64,000 nt of DNA from Ustulina deusta (GCA_023159155.1 JAJNNX010000047.1:124001-188000); one strand, 5' to 3'; positions 1 to 13,224 are shown, counted from the stretch's first letter. The notes: generated from the sequence alone by a model not told the origin. Made by a program: numbers and translations.

Positions 1-2350
1 GGTATAAACTTTTTGTTTAAAAAGTTTTAGAACTAAGCTAAAATTATAAACTTTTAGTATTATATAATACTTATTAAAGTATATTAGGCAATAACCAAAA
101 TCAAAAAGGCATATAGCTTATTTTGCTATATATATAACATATTAAAAGCTAAAATTAGTTATTATATAAAAAACAAATTAATTTTATAAATAGTAATTAA
201 AGCTTTAAATAATACTGCTAAGCTAAATAGCTTTATATTAATTTTTTTAGTCTTTAAAGCATACTTTAAAGTTAACTAGAACTTATTTTTTTTGCTTGAT
301 ATTATATAAAAAATAAAAGCTATAAAAAAAGCTATAAAAATATTATACAAAAAAAAAGCAAAAATTAAAATTAACTATATAATTAACTAGTATAATAGAC
401 CAGTTTTATATAATATACTATTGTTTTTTTTTCTAAAGCAAAGTCCTAATATAGCAAAAAAAAAAAAGCTAAAATAGACTATATAAAATAAAATCTATTA
501 AAAAATTAAACATAATTATTAATTTAATAAATAGTTTAATATAGTTTAAATAAACCTAAATTAAACTTTATTACTATACAACTAAAAAAATACTTTTAAA
601 TAATCAAAACAAAAAAACAAAAAATATACAACTTTTCTAGGAGCCTAACATATAAAAAAAACAGAAATACTTTTAAAAAACCGTATAATTTTTTATAACT
701 TTTATATAATAGATTAGCTAGCTATTCCTAACCCTTAAAAAAGAACAGAACTATGCTTTAGCTATTAAATTGCGCAAAAATAGCATAATTAATACACCTA
801 GCGGACCATTCAAAAAATCGGACGCTATAGAAATTAATAACCTTGTTATATAAGACGTATTTTAGTTCGTAAAATATAACCTAGCTAAATATAACAATAT
901 TTAAATTTTTAAGTTCCGGCTTATATAAAAAAAAAAAAAAAAAAACAACTAAACTATATAAAAAGTTCTAACTTATTATATAAAGCTATAATAATAAAAA
1001 TAAAAAAATAGTTTTTATTTAATCGCTTACAATCTAGTAAATAAACTAGCAACTATTTTTTATACTAAGCTTTTTTTTAATTTATAATTTTAATATTTTA
1101 GGCAAGCTTTAAAATATTATATAAGTATATATATAATTAAAAAACAAACTAGCTAAAAAAATTATTATATAACTATTATCCGAACTAAAATTAAAATATT
1201 TTAATAAAATAATTTTTTAAATTATATAACTATTATATAAATTTATAGAATTAGAGTTATATTAGTTTAAAACATACTACTAGTATTATTATAAAAAACT
1301 AAAAATAATTATTTTTATATATAACTTATATTTTTTGTTTATAAAAAATCTATTATATAATTTTAGTATTATTAGCTTATAGACAGATAATATATTTAGC
1401 TTTATAACTTTAAGTTTTTAAAAAAAAAAAAAACATAAATTCTAATAAGCTAAGTTTTATATAAAGCTAAAAAAAGTACTTTAGCAAAACTACTTTATAA
1501 AGTTTAATAATAAACAAATTATACTATTATTTAAAAAAAAAATTATTTTAACCTAAAAAAGCTAAATAAACTAACTAGACTTGGTTAATTTTTATATAGC
1601 TAACTTTGCTTAATAATATATTTTATAATAAGCAAAAAAAATATATATTAGTAGTATTTGCTAGCTAAAAACAATATATAACTTATATATTACTATTTAA
1701 ATAATAGATCTTATACTATATAATATTAAAAATTTAAACAAAAAAATTTAATAGTAAATAAATAATTATAACTACGGCTTAACATTTGTACTATTTAACT
1801 TATATTATATAAAACTATTTATTTTTATAAATAGATTGTTTATAAATAATATAAATATAACTTCTTAGCTTGGATTTATTATTATACTAGGTATAAAGCA
1901 TTGTATAAAAAAAAATTTAAGCTTTAAAATTAAAAGCAATATTATATATTAAAACTTAAATAAATATAAACAAGTAATTAGAAATATACTTACAAATAAA
2001 TTATATAGTATAATTAATAGATTTAATAGTATTATTGTTTTTTATACAATATTTTAAAAAATTATAGCTTTGCTAAAATTGCTTTTAATTTTAATTATTT
2101 TATATTTAAACTTAAAGTTATTATACAATTACTTAATAAAGCTAGGTATAATATAAAAAAAGCAGTTAATAATTAATATTATATTTTTTTGCAAGTTATA
2201 TAAAAAAAAAAAAATCTTTAAAATATAATAGATTAATAAAAAAAATAACCTAGCTAATATATTTATAAAACAAATATTAAACTAGGCATTAAAAACTTTT
2301 GTTTTAATAAACAAGCTAACTATATAAATTAAAATATTTATTAAATAAAT
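1..2350 (+). pseudogene. Ty1/copia polyprotein (reverse transcriptase-RNase H part), RIP-degraded, 5' end outside window
   Basis: No long open frame survives, but copia pol can be read through many TAA/TAG stops. Around 800-900 is the RT entry segment (readable as SRPFKKSDAIEINN, then a KYNLAKYNN stretch). Around 1381-1400 is the LQTDN-like block. Around 1865-1900 is the RNase H segment reading LGFIIIL, and around 2244-2280 is its end, NLANIFIKQ, corresponding to the usual NPADxxTK motif. Order RT then RNase H, with no integrase after them, is that of Ty1/copia. The stops are those expected from CAA, CAG and TGG after C-to-T change. Gag, protease and integrase would lie left of the window. 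No LTR could be delimited downstream. Family assignment is by motif recognition; exact ends are approximate. Confidence 0.7.
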
Positions 2351-5300
2351 ATAAAAAGTTATTATATAAATATAGTATTTATAAAAAAAAAAAAAGTCAA
2401 AATAGTAAAAATAATATATAATATATTAATTTTAAATAAAAATAATATAAACTTTACTTTATTTTTTTCTAAATATTTATTTTTTTATTATATAACTAAG
2501 AACTTTTCCCCTTTCCCCCCTTATAAAACTTTTTTTTTTTTATATATAATAACTATATTAAGCATTATATAATTGCCATACGTACATAGCGCAAATATTA
2601 TATTAAAATCCAATAATCTAGCAATAGCTATAAAACAAGAAACTACTGCAAACTATATAAACATTTTATATATAAGCAGCAATAATAGTACTATATAACT
2701 AGATAAAAACTATACAAAAATAACCCTTATAATAAAAGATTTATATAATTATAAGCATAAACAGCTTAGTTAATAATATTTAAATCTAAATATTAACTAA
2801 AAGCAAAGCAGTAACCCAAGCTTTATTAGCTTATATATAAAAAGCTAATATATTAGCAATATATATAAATATACTATATAAAACAAAAATAAATATTTAT
2901 ATTAATATATAATATAGCAAAAAAGCAACAATTGTTCGGATTGTTTGTTAATAATAATATAACATTATATCCGGGCTCCTATCTAATAATAATAGGCATA
3001 CAACTACTATTACTAAATAGCTAAATAGCGTCCATTATATATATATATATATATAAAGACGGACCAATATATAAAACAGTAAATTATAAAAGTAACAAAA
3101 AACAAAAGATAGCAAAAAACTTAAATATTTTTTATGCTTGGGCTCTTTTATACACAAGCTAATATATACCTACTTACTTTTATGTTCTTTCTATATAAAA
3201 TAATATATATTTATTTACTATTTTTATATTCTTTTTATACAAAATAATATATACTTACTTATTTTTATATTTTTTTTATATAAAAAATATTTATTAATTT
3301 AGCTATATATATACTATACTAAAAGTTTTAACTAGTAATTGCCTATATAAAGCCTATTAACTAAACAAGCTAGCTAATTACAAACCTTACTAGCGTATAA
3401 ATTAAAAGTATCCGGTTTAGTTTTAACCTAAATAGCTACTAAGTAACCCCTAGCTTATATTTTTAGCTAATTGTATAGCTAGAACATTAGCTTTGCAATC
3501 CTATTTTTTGCAATTATATTTAGAATAAATAACTAAATAATTTAATTATTATATATAAAGCTAAATTACTAATCTAATTAATACGTTTATTAAATAAAGT
3601 ATTGCATATATATTCTAGTTAGTTATATAATATATAATTTTTTTTTTTTTTTTTTATATAATAAGTAATTATAACCAAAAAAAAAAAAATAGCTAGTATT
3701 AAAATAACTAATATTAGTTATAACTATATTATATACCTATGTATTATATAGATAAATAAATATCTTTGTATAGAGACTATTAGTTATAAGGATTTTATTT
3801 CTTTTTATTGTTTTAGCTCGTACGCTAGCAAAATTCTTTTTTTAAAAGGAATTCTATTTTATATAAAATATTCTTTTTTTTTTCTTTTTTAATACAAGAT
3901 TTAGATATAGTACAATACAGTACATTCTATTAACGCATATTTATTTGCTTTTATGTACAATATTATACACAGCCCATTTAACAATTATACTATAAAGAAC
4001 TAGTAATAAATAACTTAATTAGGGCGTCTTTTTATTTTATATAAGCTAGCTATTTTAAAGTACTACTTTATTAACTAAGCTTAAATTAATATAATAATAA
4101 TAATAAGTATTATATATGGGCTATAAAGCTAAACTATTAGCTTTATAGCCCGTGCTCCAAACAAATAATATAATTATTGCTGCCTAACTAGTTATTTTTT
4201 TTCTATTATATTTTAAATCTTTTATAATAAATAGCTTATTTAATACGTTTGGTTTTAACTTTAGTATTTATACCAAATAACAAATCTAAAAAAATTTTAT
4301 AAAAGCTTTGCTTATTTATTACTTTAATAAAAAACGTTATTATTAGTTTTTTAATTATTATTAGCTAATAGCGGACTATTTATAATTAGCTAAGCGTTAC
4401 TTATATAAGGATTATAAAGCTATAGTTAAGTAGTTCTTATTATTTCTATAGACTTTTTTTTTAGAGTTATAGTTTATTTTTTATTTTTTAGATCTATTAA
4501 GTCTTTTATTTATAGCATGCCTTACCTATTATATAATGCTTTATATTTAAAGGCTTTTTAAGTACTTCTTTAGCAACTATAGCTAGCAATAATGCTTGTT
4601 CTATTTTAAAGCTATTTTTATAAATAATTTGCAAGGTTACTACGCCTATATATATAATTGTAGCATTTGCTAGTATTATAAAAAAGTCCTTTTATAATCG
4701 GAGATCTAAAGCCACCTTGCTACTAAGCATTTTTGCAACTTCTACTAAAAAGATTATTACTGTTTTTTCTAGTACTTCTAATTAAACTATGCTTTAGGGC
4801 CTTACTGCAAATATAAAACAATAAATAACTTAGCGTAGCATATTAACGGAAGCGAGCTCTATTTATAGGTGCATTATTTTTTTTACGGCTATTAGATTAA
4901 TGTATACTTTTCTTTAACCTATTTTTTTACAAGCTATAACTAATAACTATGTTTAGATTATTAGCTAAGTAGCAATAAGTATTTCTTAAACTATATTTCT
5001 AAATATTATTTTATTATGCTATACTTAGTTTATAAATAAAAAATTATTTAAAATAAGCTTTTAGGGCATTTATACCTAACTTATAAGTTTTAGTACTATT
5101 TAATTTGCTTAATATTAATTAATTTAGATTATATAAAGCTTAAACATATATAAAAGATTTATGCAATATATAGCAAGATTAAGCTAATAAAAAGACTAAC
5201 TGTCTATTTATGCTTGGTTTATTTCTAAGTAAAATATAGCATTTATAGCAAGCTATAGCTAGATATAAATAGCTTTAAAAGTCATATATAAAATTACTTA

Positions 5301-6767
5301 GTTAAAGCTTGCTTTAAATACTACGCTTAAATCTCCTATAAAAAATATGCTTTCTACCTATAATAAGACTACAGCTTTAAGAAATGCCTTTTTTGCAGTA
5401 ATATATATTTTATTGATTTAATATGCTGGTATATTTTAAAAAGCCATAATTAAATAAAACAATATCTTATTTCTTTGTTCTCCTATATCTAAAATAGCTT
5501 TATAGATCATTTGTTTAAAAATTATTCTTAAGTAAAGTATTGCTTCTATAATAAAGCACTATTTATAAATACCTTAAGTAAACATATATAATAGTACTAC
5601 AACCCTAAGCTATACCTAAAGTATTAAAAAATATATTCTATATTTGTGCTAGCTGCTTATTAAAAAGAGGCTTATTTATATTAGCAATGCTTATTTTGCT
5701 TATATTTAATAGAAAAGATTACTTATTATATATTTACTATATACTAAGATTTAAGCATTAATAAAAACCTGCTAAAAATTAACTAAGCACTACTAAAAAC
5801 AAAACTTAACTATAATAGTAGCTAATATAACATATAATTTATTAGCATAATAGAAACTATAATAAAAAATATTAATTATATATTTAGCTAAAACTTTTTT
5901 ATATTTTTAAGTACTTTATTTAAAGCTATAAAGAACTAATAAAATTAACTTATAATTAGGACCTAGAAATCGCAGCTATATATAACGGTTCGGGGCTACA
6001 ACGGCTAAGAAATAGTATAAAAAAGATCTAAATAAAGCAAACCTGATCTGTTTTATTTGCTTTGTAGTATTAAATCGAACACGTAGCAAGAACTTTTTAG
6101 AACTTTAGTTATAACAATAATAAATATAATAAAAACAAGAACCTTTTTAAACACGCAAATACTTCGAGCCGCTAAAAAATAAAAAGCCGCTGCTTTTTGT
6201 TCTAAAGTTCAGCTTTTTACTAGTAATCTATTAAGCAATAAGCTATTGCACAAATTTAAAAACCTTTTAGCTACACTTTAAAAAAATAATATAAAGTATA
6301 ACCGCTTTAAGATTTCTATAATAAATAGGTTAGCTAAAGTATCCTAATTTAATAAAATTAGTATTTGGTTTAAATATAAAACATATATTTCTAGGTTGCT
6401 TAAAAAGCTTGGACTTATTTTTATAGTCCATAAACTTAATATAACAAAAAAAAACAATTTAAAATAGCAAATAAGTTCTAAAAAAATAAACAAAGTTTTA
6501 AAGTATTAATACTATAAAGCAATTCTTTAAAACTAGCGTAAGCTAAAGACCTAAATTAAGCGTGGCTAAAAACTCTAAAAAGTATGCGGACTTTTCTATA
6601 GCTTGCTATGTTTTGTAGTCCTAAGTAGGAGATTAGAAAAATATATTAGTCTAGCAAAATGCAAAAACTAACAAGACCTAGACAGTTTTTATAATGCCCT
6701 CCGAACATATTAGGCTTGGTAGAGGATAGGGCAATATGTTCTTAATAGTATTAAATAAGGTATTTTC
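2351..6767. other. AT-rich RIP-degraded tract, no supportable gene
   Basis: Extremely AT-rich with TA-dinucleotide excess and very few CA/TG steps, as in RIP-mutated repeats. A (TA)n run lies at about 3035-3055. No gene, RNA gene or LTR can be delimited. A plus-strand frame at 6568-6789 stays readable apart from TAG/TAA codons and may be the end of another wrecked transposon protein. Confidence 0.6.
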
Positions 6768-6848
6768 TTAGAAGGGCTTCAAGATATAAAGGGTATAGAC
6801 ATTTTCCGTTATCTTTTTAATAAATAAAATAAATGGTATATTCTTTAA

Positions 6849-6871
6849 ATATATATATATATATATATATA
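6849..6871. repeat. (AT)n microsatellite
   Basis: About 11 uninterrupted AT units at the boundary between the AT-rich tract and the normal-composition island. It produces a spurious Ile-Tyr repeat when translated on the minus strand. Confidence 0.9.
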
Positions 6872-7146
6872 GGTAAATATGTATATTATTACCTAGCTGT
6901 GCGGCTATGGATAAGAGTGCGAGTGCAGGGACGAAGACAAACATTCCTCTCAGCCTTATAACCGCATGGTCTAGACGACGCAGGGTCCCGCCTACTCCCA
7001 CCATTATATACGAGTCAATAGACCCTACGTAATCATGCAAATGGCGTTATGATTGCATTGAACAGGCAGCTTCGCTTTACTCTCAACATCACCGCAATCG
7101 ATCCCCCTCACCACCGAGTTCATGTGACTCAGAAGCAACCGATACG

Positions 7147-9066
7147 ATGCTCTTCATCGGCTCTTTAGCTATACGTGCCGGAGCCCACAGGGCTATCCGA
7201 CCCTCTGTGCCGATTGTCGCTACTCTACGCTCAAATCGATATGTCCTTATTAATACTCGACGCTTCTCGGCCTCACCCACAAGGAGCCTAACATCCCATA
7301 TCAGAGCATGTGCTATCAGCCTGAAGAATCTGTTTGCTACTCTGGGCGATATGATGTTACGTGACACAGGTCGGGACTCAGACCGCCATGACCAGGTCAG
7401 CCATTCTATGAAGGAACCCACTCTTTGCCCAGAGCAGGCCGAATTGGTTGACATTATTTGTTCCGGCCGCAACGTCTTCTACACTGGATCCGCAGGCTGT
7501 GGAAAGTCCACCGTCCTAAAAGAATTCATAAAACGCTTGTACGATCAAGGTTTGTCTGTTGATATTGTGGCACTAACAGGTGTCTTAGCTTTGGGTGTTG
7601 GTAGTTTTACCATATTTGTATACGCTGGCTGGGGGGTACGCAGTTTTAAGAAATCGCTAGAACTTGTCTAACTGGACGCCTATAATAAATATGTCTAAAA
7701 GCGGTTAAAAAACATAGATATTTTGGTTATTAATAAGATCAGTAGTGAGTACTAGTGGTAGAACTTATGTTTGCTTTAGCAGCAATTACGCTATAGAACT
7801 TCTTTTTTTAGCTATTAAGCATTATGTTTTAAAAAGTTGTAAGTAGTCTTACTTAAGACAATAAGTATTAACTTTATATATAGTAGTAATTAAGAATTTT
7901 TATTTTAAATAATTTAATATTATTATATAAAAAGCTTGTAGTTTTTTTGAGCTTTTTAGCAAAGCGCAAATTATTGTTACTAGTGATTTTTATTAGCTGC
8001 TTTTTATAAAGCTTTTTTAATATTGTTTTTAATATAGCGAAAAGCTTATTTATAATTAGTTATAAGAATTATATTTTTATAAGGTATATAGTGTTTTTTA
8101 TAATAAAGATAAGTAAGTATTTAAAAGTAAAGCTTAGGTTTTATATAATTTTGTTTATTTTTATTTTAAAATTATTTATTATTAAAGCAATAAGATTTTT
8201 ATTAAAATTTTATAAAAATATTAAATAAAGCAATTTTTAATTATTGCTAATATAAATATTCTAATAAATTATTTTTGTTAAATAGAAAATATAACAATGT
8301 TTTATTTATAATAAAAAAAAGTTTAAAAATATAATTAAATATAGTTTAATAAATTTAAGTTAGAAAAATATATATTTATTTATATAAATAAATTTTAAAT
8401 AAACTTAAAATATATATATTTTAAGAAGTATTATAAACGTTTATTTAATAGATTACTAGTATTTTTTAAAAATTATTAGTTTAAAGCTATAGTTAAGTTT
8501 AAAAAAAATATACTAGTTGTTTTTTTTACTAATTTAGACCTAGGCCTAAGATTTTATAATAAAAACTAAGGCATTATTTATAGCTATAAAAAATATAATT
8601 TTAAAAATTTTCTAAAAATGTTTATAAAGCAAGACTTTATGCTAAGAAATAGTATTTATAATAATTATATAAAGCTATAAAAAAAGCATATTAGAATGTT
8701 TATAAAGCAAAAAAATATTACTAAAAAATTTTAGCTAATTATTAAATTTTATAATAGCTAAGTATGGACTATTTATATAAATTGCTCTATATACTTTTTA
8801 AAAAATAAAAAGCTTTTTAGTTTTTTAAATAGAACTTAGATTTTGTTAGCTCTAGTATAAGCTATTTTAATTTATAAAAGTTAAAGCCTAACGCTTAACT
8901 ACGTTATTATTAACCTTATTTAGGCGTAGGCAGAAAAGCAGGTTTATATTGCGTTATCTAGAACAAAAAGCTTGTCTGGCCTTAAAATTAAGGGAGATCC
9001 AAAGGGATTATAGGTTGGTAAAAAAAGGAACCCTGAAGTAAAAGAATTCTATAGGGATAAGTTTGG
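7147..9066 (+). pseudogene. PIF1-like DNA helicase, 3' two-thirds destroyed by RIP
   Basis: The first 174 codons are open. They end in a helicase motif I region: EQAELVDII, then NVFYTGSAGCGKSTVL (Walker A at 7485-7508), then a motif Ia-like LTGVLALGVG and the AGWG block typical of PIF1-family helicases. The frame stops at 7671. Beyond it the same protein continues with stops: NIDILVINKIS at about 7710-7735 (normally a VLIIDEIS Walker B). At 8942-8980 is VYIALSRTKSLSGL, the conserved PIF1 C-terminal motif, ending near 9066. The N-terminus is Arg/Ser-rich (RRFSASPTRSLTSH), which could be a mitochondrial presequence. PIF1 proteins unwind DNA 5' to 3' in nuclear and mitochondrial maintenance. Helitron helicases share this domain, but no Rep domain or Helitron ends are seen. 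Confidence 0.75.
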
Positions 9067-9366
9067 AACATATGTTTATAAAATCGACTGATTGCCCTAG
9101 GTTAAACATATTCCTAGCTTTACTGAATGGAAATGCTTACTGCTAAGCTATTGCAATATATAAGGGTAATTATATAGGCCGACCGTGTGGTTCTAGTACG
9201 CCTTCTTTTTAATCTCCCCTATTTTTACTGTAATTCCGGCTATAACCCAAACCATTATAGGGCAAGTTTAGCGCCCTAACCGCCTACTGTCCCTATTGGC
9301 TGCAAGGCTCCGCAGCCACAATCGCCATTAAATTAGCTAGAGGAGCACCTAGGATTAACGTTAATA

Positions 9367-9399
9367 CTACTACCTACTACTACTACTACTACTACTACT
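9367..9399. repeat. (CTA)n microsatellite
   Basis: Trinucleotide run of CTA/TAC units, interrupted once. It produces a poly-Val stretch on the minus strand, so the short open frame there is an artefact. Confidence 0.85.
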
Positions 9400-9470
9400 G
9401 CGCTATAGCAGCTATATCCCAAGAATAGACTTTTGTGCCGAGATCTGTCTACTATAGCGGTTATGATGAT

Positions 9471-9505
9471 AAAATAAAATAAAATAAGATAAAATAAAAT
9501 AAAAT
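9471..9505. repeat. (AAAAT)n microsatellite
   Basis: Seven near-identical AAAAT pentamers with one AAGAT variant. Confidence 0.85.
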
Positions 9506-10482
9506 CAGACCGGATCACATTTAAAGTACCTTTGATAATTCTAAAATGACTTCCTAGGACCCCACTCCTTGGGAAAGCAGAGTTGGTCCTGGTCGGGAAG
9601 CAACAACATGGGCCATTATAGGCGTTAAACCCCCGGGTTATTCCTTAAGACCTATTTAGCTGTTCACATTTGCCCCGCGTTCCCGGACAGCTTTACTACG
9701 TGGTCAGATTTCCTGGGAGAATATCAAGCATACAAGACCAATGTGATTTATTCTTAGTAGTAACGCCCTCTACACGACAAGTAATTACGACGATTGATAT
9801 TGTCCTCAGACCCAGCTCATCTAAACGGAATGAGTGCGTTCGAAGGGTCTGAGCCCCTCCCTCTGGGCACCCGTCGAATCAATAGCCCATGGTCTCCGTT
9901 TGACTAACCCGGGCGGCGATCTCTGTATCCAAGTTAGCAGATAGATATTCCCTATATAAGAATGCTTGATTCGGGCGGCGGCTTGGAAAACAAGGGAAAT
10001 TTCACCAAAAACGCCATCATAATCTGTGTAAAAACATGGCCAGAATAGTTCTTTAGGTCGGAGAAGGACAAGCGTAGGGAAGATAGCGAGAGAGTGTTGG
10101 AGGATGGACGCAGGTTAGTAGCATGTAGAGCAGGGACGGGCAGCCGAAGCAAATGCCCTGTCCGTAGGGTATATTAGCACATCAGCAGCAGCAGCCGATA
10201 GTGATATGCCTGGCCGGTGCGTGCTAGGTAGTCTTTGGTGGCCTATAGTTTCAGCGCTCATACCACTAGCCCAGGGCAGTTAAGACCAGTAAGAATAGTA
10301 CTGCGGGACAGGGCAGTATCTATCTCATGGCAATCATTGTGCGCCGTATAGGTGACCTGGAACGGTATTAGGCCTTTTTTATTATAATAGACTAGTTATG
10401 ATTTTGCTATATCAAAAATCCAACAGCTGCCAGCTTTACAACACGTCCTCCCCTCTCAACACAATTCTAGAGATGCCGCATT

Positions 10483-11823
10483 TCAGAAACGCTTAATTAT
10501 AAGTCTCAAGTCTAGCTCGTCTAGAGAAGAACGATCTTCCATTTGCGTTGCGGCATGTAGCTTACGCTTAACTCTTTTCTGCGAGGAGCACAGGATCTCA
10601 TCAAGCAACAAAGACGCAATACTACTAGCAGGACTTGCAGCACGTATATCAACAATGCCCTCTCCCATGGCCCGGCCAGGTAACAAGAAATTAGATTCTG
10701 AATCATGAATGGAAAAGACTTCGTATCCCCCGTCAGCAACTGACTCCTCTTTAAGGTTTCGCTCAGGTAATAATATCAAGTCAGACTCCGACCCGTGAAT
10801 AGAAATCACTGGGCACTTCTGCTTAACGCTTCTGTCTGTATCGCCCAAACGTAATTCTTGCTTAATAGCAAACGGTCTTGTTGTAGCCCGCTGACTAGAG
10901 ATAACACCTAAGACGCGATTTGTATGTTGGTCCCTGGCTATCGCTGCAGCGTCCCGCCGCCGCCTATACGTCTTAGCAGCGTTCGAGCCTTTGAGGTTTT
11001 GTAGCAGAGCTGCGAGAAAACCATCCCCTCCTCTAGCCTCCTTTTGGTCGATTCGCTTGTCGGGAGCGAAGGTATAGCGCTTGAAGTCTTCAAACTTGTC
11101 TGGCTCCCACACGACGGCCGCGCTGCCGTGTCGCTTAGCGTCGATATAGTCGACAATATTCACCAGCTTGCTTTTCAGATTCGCCACACACCCATCAATC
11201 GTATCGAGCGGCTCAAGGCCAACCTCGCGGCACATGTTCTAATATACCTGGAGCTTCCGTTGTAGCCGCTTCTTCTTGCTGGGGCCGGCTGGAGCGTCGC
11301 CCTCTTTCTTGACCTTGTTATTACCGCTCACTTCATCGTCCTCAGATTTAACTTATTGCAAATAATAAAATATTACCTCATCTATATAAAACTGAATTCA
11401 ATACTTGCTTAATTACTACAAAACTATCTAAGCTCTATTAAAAGAATAAGAAGAACAGCGCCATCTATTATAGTAAACTAGTATAGCTGGCATATAATGA
11501 GACCATAGTAATGACTTACAGCGAATTGCCTTTGTGCGTTGCTGCCTCCAGGCACTTGAGCCAGGGGTTATATTCTGTAATGACGCGAAACAGCCGAACT
11601 CTTCCTCAAAGCCAGCGTTGTCGTTCGGCCTGAAGTTGGGAACTTGAGAGAAATACGACTGTGACGCGTCGAGAGCTTCGAGCTTGACGATTTGCGTCTG
11701 CTGGGCACCGCCCGATATACCAACAGACTTGACCATTCTTATTCCGTGATGCAGCAGAAAGGTCGGATAGCGTATACGCAGGATGGGTGAGGAGTAAAGG
11801 GCGCGTCTGAAGCGCCTTAGCAC
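10483..11823 (-). pseudogene. Hypothetical protein, two exons, one RIP-type nonsense codon
   Basis: Two open stretches join into one frame. Exon 1 runs 11823-11520 and ends at a consensus GTAAGT donor. The intron is 11519-11352 (168 nt, AT-rich, ends TAAG). Exon 2 runs 11351-10483. The joined length is 1173 nt, a whole number of codons (390 residues). The only defect is a TAG at 11241-11239, between a Lys-rich segment (GPSKKKRLQRKLQVY) and MCREVGLEPLDTIDG. A CAG-to-TAG change there is what RIP produces. No domain was recognised; the protein is charged, with a basic middle region and Ser-rich C-terminus. Alternatively translation restarts at the Met at 11235, giving 250 residues. A downstream neighbour on the same strand (12232-13224) is far more heavily mutated. 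Confidence 0.5.
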
Positions 11824-12231
11824 ACTGACCCTTATTGGTAATGTCGTGTAGAATCGACAGGGGTTAGTTTAGAGGGCCCCGGTCGTGACCTCAAGCCTAA
11901 GCACACCAAGCTCCTAGCGCGCGCAGAACATCACCACCAATACGCTAAACCCCGTTTGTTGCCTAGCAATGCACCTGGTTGGGGGCCAGTTAGTATACCT
12001 GCATCGCCCTGTAGGTTCGTACCTAGGGCACACCTAGAAGTGTATGTAGAACTGTCAGAATTGATGGTTAATTTGGATGAATTAATGCGGGCTAATATGT
12101 CAGGGGGTGAGCAGGGACTGCTCAACCCCTGTGAACCCGCCACACTATTTATTTAGTATACATCTCAGAGAGTCAGCAAGACGCGCTCTTAAAACAATAC
12201 AACACACTTCTTGTCAGATTTAAGCAAGTCT
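11824..12231. other. Intergenic, nothing recognised
   Basis: About 400 bp between two broken minus-strand genes. Short open frames exist on both strands (11931-12156) but show no domain and overlap each other, so neither is called. Confidence 0.45.
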
Positions 12232-13224
12232 TTAATTGATGAATGTATTGATTGATTGTTGGGAATGTTGTTTCTTGATCGCTGATCTGCTAGCATGTCC
12301 AGGTGTCCTTTTCCTTTTAAGGGACCCCTGCCAAGTACGTCTATCACCTAAATCACCCCACGATGGTTCGCACAACACCTGATATCCGAGCTCTGTCCGG
12401 AAGGTCTGACCTTAATTCTGACAAAAGAACTTGTTCTAATTGCTAATAGTTGTAAGCATATCGAGCAGTGTGTTATACTTGTTAATGTTGATTTTGTTTT
12501 TTATATATTTTTTGTATAGTATTTCGAAGTTTTGGATTTATATTTTAGCTTTAAAGCCTTTTGCTAGTTCTTTTATTTTATTCCAAGCAGTGTGGATATT
12601 TTGTTGAATTATTGCAAGGGATAGGGCTAGCTGCTTTTTTAAAGCAAGAATATGTTTGCAAGAATTGATAATGTTGTTGATAAATGGTTGATACGCAATA
12701 TCAACAGTTTGAGTAATAAGTTTGTTGATTTTAATTACTTTAGCTTAGTGTTGCTTGGTGACTTTAAAGAGTAGGTAATACCCCTTCTAATTAATGGTTT
12801 ACTTTTTTTGCGCTTTTTTAAATAAGTCTAATGCTTTTATGGCTTTTTGTTGGTAGTTAGAAGGCATTGGGATTGTTGAAGGGCATTTTAGTAGTGATGG
12901 TGGCTTTGCAGCATTAGGGTTAACGTAGTTCTTAATTGAAAGGCTACGGGTAGACTGCAACACATTTGCTAGCTATGCCTCCCATTTCGCTGGAGCTTTG
13001 AGCTTGATTGTTGTAGTTATATTGGAATAGATTTAACTTATGACTAAAGCGTTAAAGGTGTAGTATGAATGATCTCAGAGTTGATTACTAGGCTCATAAC
13101 TTTTGAGCTGTGCTTCGAGAGTGTTGGGTGAATAATGTAGAACAGAAACACTGTAATAAAGATTAAATTCTGGATGATAAACTAACTACTAAAACTAAGG
13201 ATAAATTGGACTTATATATAACAT
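12232..13224 (-). pseudogene. Unknown protein, one continuous frame interrupted by twelve stops
   Basis: The minus strand from ATG at 13224 to TAA at 12232 is exactly 993 nt (331 codons) without any indel, broken by about twelve internal stops. All of them are TAA, TAG or TGA explicable from CAA, CAG or CGA/TGG. Readable segments include KAPAKWEA, NVLQSTRSLSIKNYVNPNAA, IAYQPFINNIINSCKHILAL and TAWNKIKELAKGFKAKI. The C-terminal part reads GDLGDRRTWQGSLKRKRTPG and retains non-RIP composition. The protein would be Lys/Gln/Asn-rich and probably helical in its middle. No family was recognised; transposon origin is possible since it abuts copia and hAT debris. The start codon is the first ATG in the frame and is tentative. 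Confidence 0.5.

Larger units (their letters stand above)
9067..10482. other. Intergenic, no gene recognised
   Basis: Normal base composition returns near 9.1 kb. Only short, unconvincing open frames occur (9670-9852 plus, 9952-10152 minus), with no recognisable domain. It carries two microsatellites listed separately. Confidence 0.5.

Noticed and set aside
6768..7040. Minus-strand open frame of 90 codons
   Set aside because: Driven by an (AT)n microsatellite; no domain.
7147..9066. Helitron
   Set aside because: The helicase part fits, but there is no Rep/HUH domain, no 3' hairpin with CTRR, and the N-terminus resembles a mitochondrial presequence.
9333..9518. Minus-strand open frame with poly-Val
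   Set aside because: Translation of (CTA)n and (AAAAT)n repeats.
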